64,000 nt of DNA from Kribbella voronezhensis (GTDB lineage: Bacteria; Actinomycetota; Actinomycetes; Propionibacteriales; Kribbellaceae), in assembly GCF_004365175.1 (NCBI RefSeq), contig NZ_SOCE01000002.1, forward strand, positions 682,001 through 746,000. Reading direction: 5' to 3'. Of the stretch, positions 8,757 to 17,446 are shown piece after piece. A program made the position numbers and the translations under genes. The notes under the pieces are model-generated. The model did not search any database and was not told where the DNA came from. It saw nothing but the letters and a program-made list of their open reading frames with translations. The first letter of the stretch is position 1. Every line of letters begins with the position of its first letter.

Positions 8757-9721
8757 CCTTCGGCCGTCCGGGGAACAGGTGCCGTCGCGATGAGCGCGGC
8801 ACCTGTACTCCGTGCGCACGGGGTCGCCGGTCGTGGCTCGGTGAACCAGCCGCGCCACCGGAGGAAGAAGCAGCCGCCGCCGAACAACAGCGCCGGGACC
8901 CAGTAGAGCAAGGCGGTGAGCGCCACCGCACCGAAGGCCGCTGTCCACGAAACACCGATCGATGCCAGGCCGGCCACGAGAGCGCCTTCGCGGGGACTCG
9001 CTCCGTGGACGCCTGGCAGCGCGCCGGCGAGCTGGCTGGCTCCGAACACGGCGACCAACTGGAACGCCGACACGGAGTCCCCGACCGCTTGGAGCGCCCC
9101 GATCAGCAATCCGAGAATCGTGGCCTGGTAGCCGATCGACAACACGACGCCGACCGCGAACACGGTGGGCGACGGCCACGGCCAACTGCCGGCGAGACCA
9201 GGGCGCCGCCGGCGTACGAGAACGGCTGCTACGAGGACCAGGGCGGCGAGTCCGAGAGCGACCACGAGCACGATCGGCGGCAGTGCGATCCCGCAGACCG
9301 CGACGGCCACGACGAGTCCGACGGCACCGACGAACCGGTCCAGCGCGACCGCGGCGACCGCGGCGGATCGTCGTACGCCGGTGGTTTCCAGGCGGTGCAC
9401 CCGCCAGAGGTCGGCGCCGGCGTGCCACGGTGAGATGAGACCGAGGATCTCGCTCTCCGCATACGCCCGCACGTGCCAGACCCTGGTCCGGCCGCTGGCC
9501 GCCAGTGCGTGCCAGCGCAACGGACACAGGATGTACTTGCCGATCGCGAACGGCAGCAGCCCGATGGCGGCGGGCAGCACGGACGTGTGCGGGACCCGTT
9601 CGACATTCCACAGCGACAGCAGCACGGCACCCAGCAGCGCGGTGACTTGGACGGCCCGATTGGTGACGACCGCCTTGGCGAGTCGCAGGAATGTCCCGAA
9701 TTGTTGGTGCCTGACGCGCAC
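8750..9721 (-). CDS. LPG-synthase-TM-like (UPF0104) integral membrane protein
   Basis: A 323-residue polytopic membrane protein resembling the flippase-like transmembrane region of lysylphosphatidylglycerol synthases and glycosyltransferase-associated UPF0104 proteins. Visible are hydrophobic helices throughout, an early FAIGKYILCPLRWHAL segment, and ASQLAGALPGVHGASPREGAL, matching the family's conserved proline/glycine-rich loop before its last helices. No aminoacyl-transferase domain is attached. GTG at 9721 is chosen because GAGAGGAGG lies just upstream; the open frame starts at 9763. Possible role: translocating a lipid or lipid-linked sugar. Substrate unknown. Confidence 0.78.
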   Translation of the reverse strand: MRVRHQQFGTFLRLAKAVVTNRAVQVTALLGAVLLSLWNVERVPHTSVLPAAIGLLPFAIGKYILCPLRWHALAASGRTRVWHVRAYAESEILGLISPWHAGADLWRVHRLETTGVRRSAAVAAVALDRFVGAVGLVVAVAVCGIALPPIVLVVALGLAALVLVAAVLVRRRRPGLAGSWPWPSPTVFAVGVVLSIGYQATILGLLIGALQAVGDSVSAFQLVAVFGASQLAGALPGVHGASPREGALVAGLASIGVSWTAAFGAVALTALLYWVPALLFGGGCFFLRWRGWFTEPRPATPCARSTGAALIATAPVPRTAEGQ

Positions 9722-9960
9722 GACGGCCTCCTCTCGGCCAACCGAACGGCGGTGGCGGGGCACTCTGCCCGTCCCGCCACCCGGTCAGACCATAACCGCC
9801 GCGCACTACCCCCGCATCTCGCTGTCCGCGCGCCGGACGCTTGGAGCGGAGCCGAAATGTTCCGCTCGCGGGGTGTTGCACGGCGCTGGAAAGCGTTGAT
9901 GCCACCCGTTCCCCGCTCGAAGATGACGCGGTTGTGACTTCGAGCGAGAGGGACGAAGAC

Positions 9961-11991
9961 GTGAAGAGATCCAGGCGAACCGCGCTGGCGATCGCGGCGG
10001 CCGGGGCGGTGGTGGCCGTCGCCGCGCTGCCGGTGGCATCGGCCGCGCCGGCCGAGCAGAAGGTGTCCGGCGGGCGTCCGAGCTGGGCCGTCGCGTCGGC
10101 CGACCGCGGACCGACCGATCCGGGCACGGAGCTCGAGGCGCGGGTGTATCTGGCCGGACGCGACCCGCAGGCGATGACGGCGTACGCGCTGGCAGTGACC
10201 GATCCACACAACGCTGCCTACCGGCACTTCCTGTCCGCCGCCGAGGTGAACCGGCGATTCGGGCCTACTGCTGAGCAGACCCGTGCCGTCACGTCGTGGC
10301 TGAAATCGTCCGGCCTGAAGGTGACCAGCACCGACTCGCACTACGTCGGCTTTCGCGGGTCGGTGGACAAGGTGCAGCGGGCGTTCGATGTGCAGCTGCA
10401 CGACTTCGCCGACGCCAATGGGTTGCACCGCGCACCGACGGGTGAGGTGAAGGTCCCGGCCCGCATCGCGAGCGCCGTACAAGGCGTTGTCGGGCTGGAG
10501 GACCCTGCAAAACAAGGCGTTCGGGCCAAATCGGCGGACGAGGTCGCGGCACTCACCGCTCCACGCGCGACCGAGCCCGACCCGTGGGGACCGAGTCCCG
10601 CGCTGTACCGCGCGGAGCCGTGCTCGAACTACTGGGGCGAGAAGCCGGCCACCGACCAACCCAAGTCCGACGGCAAGACGCGGCCGTGGACGCTGTGTGG
10701 CTACGGTCCGCAGGAGTTGCGCAAGGCGTACGGACTGGATCGGACCAGCCTGACCGGGCGCGGCGTGACGGTCGGGATCATCGACCCCTACGCGTCGCCG
10801 ACGATCGAGGCCGACGTCGCGGCGTACGCGAACAAGCATGTCTCGCAGGGCTGGCGGCCGGGTCAGCTGAAGCAGTACACGACTCCCGGCGGATCACCCG
10901 ACTGCTTCGGCGGCCCACCGAACGCGATCTACGTCGAGGAGGCGCTGGACATCGAGGCCGTCCACGCGATGGCACCGGACGCGGACGTCGCGTACGTCGG
11001 CGCCAAGGACTGCAGTGACCCGAGCCTCCTGGACGCGCTGAACCGGCTGGTCGACCACCACCTGGCCGACATGGTCAGCAACTCGTGGGGCGACGGCGCG
11101 AACGGGCCGGCCACCGAGGCGATCCGGCAGGCGTACGAGGACGTCTTCCAGCGGGCCGCGATCCAGGGCATCGGCGTGTACTTCTCCTCGGGTGACTGTG
11201 GAGTCGAGGACCCGGTCACCGGCTGCGGGCGCAACGAGGACTCCAACGGCGTACAGACCGAGTACCCGCCGGAGAGTGTGTGGGTGACCGGCGTCGGCGG
11301 TACGACGATGGCGCTCGGGCCGGACTACCGGAAGGTCTTCGAGGCCGGCTGGGGCAACATCCGCTCGGAGAAGAAGGCCGACGGCAGTGGCTGGGACCCG
11401 GATCCGCGGGCGGGCTACCCGGCCGCGTTCACCGGCGGGTCCGGCGGTGGCACGAGCGCGAAGGTGCGCCAGCCGGCGTACCAGGCCGGTGTCGTACCGG
11501 CGAAGCTGGCGCGGACGCTGCTGACCGGTGAGACGTCGGCGTACCCGATGCGGGTCGTGCCGGACGTCGCGATGGACGGCGACAACAACACCGGCATGAT
11601 GGTCGGGCAGACCTGGCTGAAGGCGGACGGCACCGTCGGCTACCTGGAGGTCCGGCTCGGCGGGACCAGCCTGTCGAGCCCGTTGATGGCGGGTCTGCAA
11701 GCGGTGGCCCAGCAGGCACAGCGCTCGCCGATCGGCTTCGCGAATCCGCAGCTGTACCAGCGGGCCGGGTCGAGGGCGTTCGACGACGTCACCGACACCC
11801 CGTTCGGACCGAATGAACTGCTGAACGTCGTCCGCAACGACTACAGCAACATCACCGACCCGACCAGCCCGATCAAGACCCGCCTCTACACCTTCGGCCT
11901 GAACGGCCCGATCAAGGCGGTCACCGGCTACGACGACGTCACCGGCGTGGGTACGCCGAGTTCGACCTACGCCCAGTCCTACCAACGCTGA
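9961..11991 (+). CDS. Secreted S53 (sedolisin/kumamolisin) serine-carboxyl peptidase
   Basis: A 676-residue exported endopeptidase, usually acid-active. A signal peptide (KRSRRTALAIAAAGAVVAV, cleavage near ASAAPA) precedes a pro-kumamolisin domain (NAAYRHFLSAAEVNRRFGP through about residue 200). The catalytic domain shows E326 and D330 in VEEALDIEAVHAMAP, the SSGD stretch, and the nucleophile Ser570 in GGTSLSSPLMAGL. The C-terminus has the calcium-site pattern (FDDVTD and TGYDDVTGVGTPS). GTG 9961 is chosen from the signal peptide and the upstream GAGAGGGA; the frame is open back to 9841. It stands alone, divergent from the LPG-like gene. Confidence 0.92.
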   Translation: MKRSRRTALAIAAAGAVVAVAALPVASAAPAEQKVSGGRPSWAVASADRGPTDPGTELEARVYLAGRDPQAMTAYALAVTDPHNAAYRHFLSAAEVNRRFGPTAEQTRAVTSWLKSSGLKVTSTDSHYVGFRGSVDKVQRAFDVQLHDFADANGLHRAPTGEVKVPARIASAVQGVVGLEDPAKQGVRAKSADEVAALTAPRATEPDPWGPSPALYRAEPCSNYWGEKPATDQPKSDGKTRPWTLCGYGPQELRKAYGLDRTSLTGRGVTVGIIDPYASPTIEADVAAYANKHVSQGWRPGQLKQYTTPGGSPDCFGGPPNAIYVEEALDIEAVHAMAPDADVAYVGAKDCSDPSLLDALNRLVDHHLADMVSNSWGDGANGPATEAIRQAYEDVFQRAAIQGIGVYFSSGDCGVEDPVTGCGRNEDSNGVQTEYPPESVWVTGVGGTTMALGPDYRKVFEAGWGNIRSEKKADGSGWDPDPRAGYPAAFTGGSGGGTSAKVRQPAYQAGVVPAKLARTLLTGETSAYPMRVVPDVAMDGDNNTGMMVGQTWLKADGTVGYLEVRLGGTSLSSPLMAGLQAVAQQAQRSPIGFANPQLYQRAGSRAFDDVTDTPFGPNELLNVVRNDYSNITDPTSPIKTRLYTFGLNGPIKAVTGYDDVTGVGTPSSTYAQSYQR

Positions 11992-12015
11992 ACCGAACGA
12001 ACACGAAGGCCTGGG

Positions 12016-13401
12016 TCAGGGGTTGGGCTGCAGCGCGGCGAGGACACCGTTGAAGGCCTCGGTGGAGCTGGGGTGGGTGTAGATCGAGTCGCGCAGTTCG
12101 GTCGCGGTGATGCCGTGACGCATCGCGAGAGCGACCGTGTTGATCAGTTCCTGGGCGTCGACGCTGAGCAGGGCGGCGCCCAGGATCTGGTCGGTGTCCG
12201 CGTCGACGACGAACTTCATCAGGCCGCGGGTCTCCTCGACGATGTACGCGCGCGGCATCGCCACGATGTCGGCGACGTTCTCCCGCGCGACCTTGATGCG
12301 GCGCCCGGCCGCGCGGGCCTCCTTCTCGGTCAGCCCGATGGTGGCCAGCGGCGGCGTCATGAAGAGAGTCGCCGGTACTGCGACCCGGTCGGCCGTGCTG
12401 CGTTTGCCTTCGCCGATGAGCTGGTCGAGCACGATCCGGCTGTCGTCGAGGGAGATGTAGGTGAACTGCGGGCCGCCGTTGACGTCACCGAGGGCGAAGA
12501 TGTGTGGCCGGCTCGTGCGCAGGTACTCGTCGACCTCGACCGCGCCGCGAGCCGTGGTACGGACACCGGCGTTGGCCAGCTCCAGGCCGTCGGTCACGGG
12601 AGTGCGGCCGGTCGCGGCGAGCACCGCATCGGCCACCAGCGTGTGGCGACTGCCGTTCCGCTCGTAGGTGATCGTGGTGCCGCTCGTGCCGTCGCGTACT
12701 TCGACCACGGTGGCGCCGGGCACGATGTCGACGCCCTCGTCGGCGAGGATCTGCGTCGCGGCGGCCGCGACGTCGTCGTCCTCGCGGCCGAGGATCCGGG
12801 CCGACGACTCGAAGACGGTGACCTTGGAGCCGAACCGGTTGTACATCGAGGCGAACTCGATGCCGAGGTAGCCGCCGCCGATCACGGCGAGCCGCCCCGG
12901 CAGGGTCGTGGTCTTGATCAGGTCGACGTTGGTCACCAGCCGGGTGCTGTCCGCGAGGCCGGGGATGCCGGCGATCACCGGTTCCGATCCGGTGTTGATC
13001 AGGATCGTCTCGGCCGTCACGGTGATCCGGTCCGTGCTCGTGACGACGGTCAGGGTGTGCGGATCGGCGAACGAGGCCGTTCCGGTCAGCACGGTGATCG
13101 TGTCGGCGCCGTTGAGCGAGTCGTAGTTGCCGGCCCGGAACAGCGAGGTGAGTGCCTGCACCTGGCCGACCGCGTGTTCGAACCATTCCTGGGGCGAGTC
13201 GTCCGGCCGCCGCTGGCCCGAGTGATGGACCAGTGCCTTCGTCGGCACGCAACCGACGTTGGGGCAGGTTCCGCCGTACATCTGGTCCGACTTCTCGATC
13301 AGGACGACCCGCCGGCCGAGCCGGCCGAGTTCCGCCGCGACGGCCTTGCCGCCCTTACCGAATCCGATCACTGCGACATCCGCGCGCAAAATGTTGTCCA
13401 C
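12016..13401 (-). CDS. rclA: RclA-like FAD-dependent disulfide oxidoreductase
   Basis: A 461-residue class I pyridine-nucleotide disulfide oxidoreductase. The FAD motif is VIGFGKGGKAVAAELG rather than the usual GxGxxG/A, and the redox disulfide is YGGTCPNVGCVPTKALVHH, both closely matching E. coli RclA, a hypothiocyanous-acid/Cu(II) reductase. The NAD site is IGGGYLGIEFASM and the C-terminal dimer interface has HPSSTEAF. Mercuric reductase is less likely: no C-terminal cysteine pair is present. GTG at 13401 aligns with the RclA N-terminus; the frame also offers TTG at 13434. It is divergent from an RclR-like regulator 73 bp away. Confidence 0.8.
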   Translation of the reverse strand: MDNILRADVAVIGFGKGGKAVAAELGRLGRRVVLIEKSDQMYGGTCPNVGCVPTKALVHHSGQRRPDDSPQEWFEHAVGQVQALTSLFRAGNYDSLNGADTITVLTGTASFADPHTLTVVTSTDRITVTAETILINTGSEPVIAGIPGLADSTRLVTNVDLIKTTTLPGRLAVIGGGYLGIEFASMYNRFGSKVTVFESSARILGREDDDVAAAATQILADEGVDIVPGATVVEVRDGTSGTTITYERNGSRHTLVADAVLAATGRTPVTDGLELANAGVRTTARGAVEVDEYLRTSRPHIFALGDVNGGPQFTYISLDDSRIVLDQLIGEGKRSTADRVAVPATLFMTPPLATIGLTEKEARAAGRRIKVARENVADIVAMPRAYIVEETRGLMKFVVDADTDQILGAALLSVDAQELINTVALAMRHGITATELRDSIYTHPSSTEAFNGVLAALQPNP

Positions 13402-13432
13402 GGAGCTAGCCTGGTCGCTATCGGTGAACCTC

Positions 13433-13448
13433 AATAGCTGGTTATTGC
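13433..13448. promoter_or_regulatory. Short inverted repeat in the rclA-rclR intergenic region
   Basis: CAATA and TATTG form a 5-bp inverted repeat with a 6-bp spacer in the 73-bp divergent promoter region. It is the only dyad I see there and a candidate operator for the AraC-type regulator. The arms are short, so this is weak. Confidence 0.3.
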
Positions 13449-13474
13449 TCCAGTTCCCCTCGCGAAAGTCTCAA

Positions 13475-14374
13475 ATGGACGCCATCAGTCACCTGCTCCA
13501 GCAGGCACAGGTCCGGGCCGTGCTGGACAAGCGCTGCCTGCTCGCTGGTGCCACGGTGATGGAGGTGAAGGCCTACGGCGGCACCGAGGCCGCTTTCCAC
13601 TTCCTGCTCGACGGCGAGTGCACACTCGAGGCCGGCGGCGAGCGCATCGCGCTGGTGGCGGGCGACGCCGTCCTGCTGCCGAGCAGCCCACCGCACAGGA
13701 TCCGTACTACGGGTACCGGGACGCCGCAGGTCTCGATCGAGACCCGAGGCGCCGGCATCGACCTGATCCGGACCGACAACGACGACGCGGCCGTGATCGA
13801 CCTGTTCTGTGGGCACTACAGCTTCGGTTCGGCCTCGGGCTCCCTGCTGCTGCGCAGTTTGCCCGATCCCTTGGTGGTGTCGTTCGGTGCTGACGACGCG
13901 GTCGATTCGATGACCGCGGTGATGCGGCAGGAAGCATTGGCCGACGGTCCCGGGACTACCGCGATCCTCTCGTCGATCGGTACTGCGTTGCTGGCGATGG
14001 TGCTGCGGCGGTCGCCCCGCGACGTCACCCGGGCTGCGCTCTGGACTGCGGTGGACAACCCACGGATCGCGGCCGTGATCGATGCCGTACTCCGTGAGCC
14101 GGGCGCGAGCTGGCCGGTCGAGAAGCTGGCCGGCATCGCCTCGATGTCGAGGGCAACGTTCCTGCGGCATTTCGTTCGGCAGACGGGGACCACCGTCGGA
14201 GCATTCGTCACCACTGTCCGGCTGATGACGGCGGCGGACCTGCTCACCGACGGCGATCTCACGGTCGCCTCGATCGCGGCGAGGGTGGGCTATCGCTCCG
14301 AGTCGGCCTTCACGCAGGTGTTCTCCCAGGCGCTCGGTACCACCCCCGGCCGATTCCGCCGGGACGGCCGCTGA
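13475..14374 (+). CDS. rclR: RclR-like AraC-family regulator (cupin + two HTH)
   Basis: A 299-residue transcription activator. The N-terminal cupin domain (HFLLDGECTLEAGGE, then SSPPHRI) is followed by a C-terminal AraC DNA-binding region with two helix-turn-helix units (LAGIASMSRATFLRHF and IAARVGYRSESAFTQVF). The N-terminus MDAISHLL with LDKRC places a cysteine at residue 21, as in E. coli RclR, where Cys21 senses hypochlorous acid. A second cysteine (FCGHYSF, residue 112) aligns roughly with the other RclR redox cysteine. Divergence from the rclA-like gene supports the pairing. The ATG at 13475 is preferred over the long upstream extension, which overlaps rclA. Confidence 0.8.
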   Translation: MDAISHLLQQAQVRAVLDKRCLLAGATVMEVKAYGGTEAAFHFLLDGECTLEAGGERIALVAGDAVLLPSSPPHRIRTTGTGTPQVSIETRGAGIDLIRTDNDDAAVIDLFCGHYSFGSASGSLLLRSLPDPLVVSFGADDAVDSMTAVMRQEALADGPGTTAILSSIGTALLAMVLRRSPRDVTRAALWTAVDNPRIAAVIDAVLREPGASWPVEKLAGIASMSRATFLRHFVRQTGTTVGAFVTTVRLMTAADLLTDGDLTVASIAARVGYRSESAFTQVFSQALGTTPGRFRRDGR

Positions 14375-14379
14375 CCTTC

Positions 14380-15594
14380 TTACCCGCGGTGTTCGAGGCG
14401 GGTGCTGAGGACGGCGAAGGCGAGGGTGGCGAACGTGGTGAGAGCCGCGGGGACGAAGAAGACGTGGGGCAGGCCGATGGCGGCGACACCGAGGCCGCCG
14501 ATGGCGCCGCCGATCGCGGAGCCGACAGGGATGGCGCTGAGGAAGACGCCCGACGCCGTGCCGACGCCTTCGGGGTACAGGTGCTGGGCGATCGAGACGC
14601 CGAGGGTGCCGACGCAGGCCCAGAGGCCGGCCGTCAGAGCCTGACCGAGGAACAGGATGCCGACCGAACCGCCGATCGCGTAGGCGAGGTTGCCGGCCAG
14701 GCCCATGGCGGCCCCGCCGGTCATCACCGTCAGCGATCCGAACCGGTCGGCCAGTGCGGCGACGAGCGGAAGCAGGAGCAGTTCCAGCAGCGGCTGGATG
14801 CCGATCACCGCGCCGCGCAGCGAGTCGGAGACGTGCAACTGTTCGGCCATGTAGATGGGCAGATAGCCGAACTTGATCGTGTCGCCGGTCATCGCCAGGA
14901 TGCAGACGGCGGTGAAGACCAGCAGCGGCATCAGGTGGTCGACCGGCCGTTTGCCCGCAGGGCGCTCGATGACCGCCTGGTGGTGGAAACGGGCCACCCG
15001 TTGCCGCCCGAACGGGATCACCTGGGCGAAGACGCAGACGGCTGTTGCTACCAGCAACGAGCGGAGGCCGAAGACACCGCCGTACCAGCTGCCGAGGACC
15101 GGGCCGAGGATCCAGCCGATCGTGAAGGCCATCCGGATCGCCGCGACGACACGGTTGTCGGCTCTGGTCGGATGGCGGCTCAGCTCGTCGCGGCAGGCGG
15201 CGAAGAGCTGGGCCATCGCTCCGCCGCCGACGCTGAGCGCGACCGCGCTGATCACGAAGGGGAGCCACACCGATCGAGCGGCTGCCATGGCGAGCCAGCC
15301 GGCGGCACCGATCAGGGCGCAGAGCCGGAACCAGAGCAGCCGGTCGGGAGTGCGGTCCGACAGCCGCCCGATGAGGAAGCCCGCGAGCGGGGCGGCCAGG
15401 TTCGTCACGTAGTACAGGCCGGCCACGGGCAGCGGCGTCCCGAGTTCGCGGACCAGGAACAGGGTCAGCTGGGGCGTCGCGGCCGACATGCCGATCCCGG
15501 CGATCAGCAGGGACAGGAACGCCGAACGGTAGACCCGCGACCGGACGACGATGCCCATCGCGGACTCGGACCGGTCGAGCATCAGCATCCTCAT
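14380..15594 (-). CDS. MFS transporter, SET (sugar efflux) type
   Basis: A ~404-residue 12-helix major facilitator. The first helix and loop (GMSAATPQLTLFLVRELG) and the segment AMAQLFAACRDEL strongly recall SetA/SetB sugar-efflux transporters. The typical A-motif loop is FLIGRLSDRTPDRL. The frame is open to 15768 with an extra N-terminal hydrophobic stretch, which would give 13 helices, so I prefer the ATG at 15594. It converges on the RclR-like gene with a 5-base gap, so it is not necessarily part of that system. Substrate unknown. Confidence 0.72.
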   Translation of the reverse strand: MRMLMLDRSESAMGIVVRSRVYRSAFLSLLIAGIGMSAATPQLTLFLVRELGTPLPVAGLYYVTNLAAPLAGFLIGRLSDRTPDRLLWFRLCALIGAAGWLAMAAARSVWLPFVISAVALSVGGGAMAQLFAACRDELSRHPTRADNRVVAAIRMAFTIGWILGPVLGSWYGGVFGLRSLLVATAVCVFAQVIPFGRQRVARFHHQAVIERPAGKRPVDHLMPLLVFTAVCILAMTGDTIKFGYLPIYMAEQLHVSDSLRGAVIGIQPLLELLLLPLVAALADRFGSLTVMTGGAAMGLAGNLAYAIGGSVGILFLGQALTAGLWACVGTLGVSIAQHLYPEGVGTASGVFLSAIPVGSAIGGAIGGLGVAAIGLPHVFFVPAALTTFATLAFAVLSTRLEHRG

Positions 15595-15970
15595 CAGACG
15601 AACAGAACTGTCACCGAACCTTATCCGCCGGCCACCGCCATGGCGTCGCCGCGGGGACTGCAGCAGTTCGCCGGCCACCTGCACCAGAGCAGCGACCGCG
15701 AGGACGATGATCGCCACTACCGCGTTGCCGGAGCCGGCGAACAGGACCATAGATGCCAACAGCAACAATCCTGTGGTGCGCGCGGCCGCGCTCGTGTCGA
15801 CGATACCTCGCGAAGCGCGAACCTGGAGTACGGCGATAAGAACCTCGCCGGGCGGAGCGCGGGTGGAGAAAAGTGCTGTGGTGCGCTGGGGTGGGTGAAG
15901 TAAGGTGAGACTTACTCATGGTCGGTTGGCCTGGGGTGAGCTGAGGCCTGCTGGGGTGGGTGGGATCTTC
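15595..15970. other. Intergenic region of ~376 bp with divergent promoters
   Basis: No convincing gene. The minus-strand transporter frame extends to 15768 and the plus-strand frame of the next gene to 15905, but neither extension looks like its family. The region must hold both promoters and contains the dyad at 15899-15916. Confidence 0.6.
15899..15916. promoter_or_regulatory. 18-bp dyad resembling an iron (IdeR/DtxR) box
   Basis: AGTAAG-GTGAGA-CTTACT is a perfect 6-bp inverted repeat with a 6-bp spacer. It matches about 12 of 19 positions of the IdeR consensus TTAGGTTAGGCTAACCTAA. It lies 54 bases before the chosen start of a di-iron ferritin-like protein. Confidence 0.4.
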
Positions 15971-16882
15971 GTGATCAAGGGGTTCAAGGGACGTGGCCGG
16001 CGGCGGCCGTTCTCGGTCGAGGCGCGGCTGGCCGAGCATGTGGACCGGCTGGGGGAGGAGCATCCGCCGATCCCGGTGGACAGCGCCGACTACACGATGG
16101 CGCGACCGGAACTGCTCGCCAGGGCCTTCGGCCCGGTGCTGACCTACATGTCCCGGGTCGAGCTCGAAGTCGAACGGAACGTCCTCGAGCTGAACCTGCT
16201 GCTGCCGGACCCGCCGGCTGTGGACCGGCATTTCTATGCCGACGTCTGGCTTCCGCAGGAGATCCATCACGGGTTGTTGCTGGATCGCCTGCAGTCGCTG
16301 GCCGGCCTGCCGCCGGCGGATCCCGACCTCACCTCGATGGCGTTCAGCTACCGGGTGCTCGGTGCGCTCGGTCGCTGGAGCGCCGTGCAGGACGTGAGCC
16401 GGATGCTCTACTACCTCACCGGCGTGGCGACCGAGCAGTCGGCGATCCTTGCCTACAACAAGCTTCATCAGGGTCTGCTGCATCTGGGTGAGCGCGCGGT
16501 GGCGACAACCGTCGTCGCTCCCATCCGCAGACAGGAGCCGGGGCACTTCGCCTACTACAAGATCGCCGCTCAGGGCCTGTGGACCGAGCTGACCGGCTGG
16601 CAGAAGTGGCTGGTGGGAACGCTCCGCCGGCACACCTTCGAACCGGTCGGTGCCTACACCAAGAAGCAGTGGGCAGAGTTCGGTGCCGTGATGCACCACC
16701 TCGGCATCACCACCGACGGCGAAGGCGGCCTCACTCGCTACGCCCAGCAGATCGGGCGGGTCGAGATGGAGCTGCTCTGGGCGATGCGGCGGGGCCTGCG
16801 GGTTCCGACGTACGTCGTGGACTCGCTCAGGTCGGCCGCCCGGCTCGCCGCGGCCGAGCGCGTCGCCACCGCCGGCAGCTGA
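15971..16882 (+). CDS. Ferritin-like di-iron carboxylate protein
   Basis: A ~303-residue mostly helical protein with a four-ligand di-iron pattern: ELEVERNVLELN (Glu), PQEIHHGLLLD (E-x-x-H), ATEQSAILAYNKL (Glu), then RRQEPGHFAYYK (E-x-x-H). This is the arrangement of acyl-ACP desaturase or ribonucleotide-reductase-like oxidases, but the sequence is not a desaturase I recognise. Function may be a small oxygenase or oxidase. GTG at 15971 is a compromise; GTGs at 15905 and 15956 are also in frame. A possible iron-box dyad lies just upstream, and no redox partner gene is adjacent. Confidence 0.6.
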   Translation: MIKGFKGRGRRRPFSVEARLAEHVDRLGEEHPPIPVDSADYTMARPELLARAFGPVLTYMSRVELEVERNVLELNLLLPDPPAVDRHFYADVWLPQEIHHGLLLDRLQSLAGLPPADPDLTSMAFSYRVLGALGRWSAVQDVSRMLYYLTGVATEQSAILAYNKLHQGLLHLGERAVATTVVAPIRRQEPGHFAYYKIAAQGLWTELTGWQKWLVGTLRRHTFEPVGAYTKKQWAEFGAVMHHLGITTDGEGGLTRYAQQIGRVEMELLWAMRRGLRVPTYVVDSLRSAARLAAAERVATAGS

Positions 16883-16930
16883 GCACTTTCCTGGACAGCC
16901 TCGAACAACGCCTGAGCAGTCTGTAGACGC

Positions 16931-17446
16931 TTACCGAAGCGCCTCGAGTTCTTCCTCGAGCCACTTGTGGGCCCGGTCCAGCCGGGTGGCCAGCGCGCTC
17001 CACTCGGACGCCCGGACAGGCGCACTGTAGGTTTCCACGGATTTGGTGACGTACTCGGTGATCTCGCCCAGTCTGTCCGTGGCCGGTCCCTGCGCGGAGC
17101 CGTCGGCATGGGTGATCGCGCGTTTGCACTGCAGGGTCAGTTCCTCGATCCGATCCATCAGCTGAACGGCTTCGTCGGCCTGCGCGCGGGCCGGGTCGTC
17201 GTCCGCCAGCAGGTTCGACCAGCGGCGAACCTGGGCCGGGATGTTCCGCTCCGGCGCCAGCGGCTTGGGCACCCGCCGTCGCCAAGTCGCGATCACCAGC
17301 ACTACCAGGGCGATCAGCGGCCCGGCCGGTACGGCGAGCCACGGCCAGGGGCCTGTCAGTGCGACGATCGCGCCGGCGACACCGAGCACGGACGCCTCGA
17401 CCAGCGCGACGGGGTCGCTGTACCGGCGCCCGATCCCGCGCCTCAC
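16931..17446 (-). CDS. Small membrane protein of the KAP/vWA operon
   Basis: A 171-residue protein with two N-terminal transmembrane helices (LGVAGAIVALTGPWPWLAVP and GPLIALVVLVIATW) and a cytoplasmic helical tail of ~110 residues ending WLEEELEALR. I do not recognise a family. Its GTG overlaps the vWA-protein stop by four bases, so it is translated with it. The tail is rich in charged heptad-like stretches and could be the contact between the extracellular partner and cytosolic factors. Function unknown. Confidence 0.75.
   Translation of the reverse strand: MRRGIGRRYSDPVALVEASVLGVAGAIVALTGPWPWLAVPAGPLIALVVLVIATWRRRVPKPLAPERNIPAQVRRWSNLLADDDPARAQADEAVQLMDRIEELTLQCKRAITHADGSAQGPATDRLGEITEYVTKSVETYSAPVRASEWSALATRLDRAHKWLEEELEALR

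Noticed and set aside
12016..13401. Mercuric reductase
   Set aside because: No N-terminal heavy-metal domain or C-terminal cysteine pair and no mer genes nearby; the motifs match RclA better.
12073..13437. A 454-residue plus-strand open frame opposite the rclA-like gene
   Set aside because: The minus strand encodes a complete flavoprotein with recognisable motifs; the plus frame has none.
14389..15903. A 504-residue plus-strand open frame opposite the MFS transporter
   Set aside because: Composition is Gly/Glu/Asp/Arg-rich without domains; the opposite strand encodes a clear 12-helix transporter.
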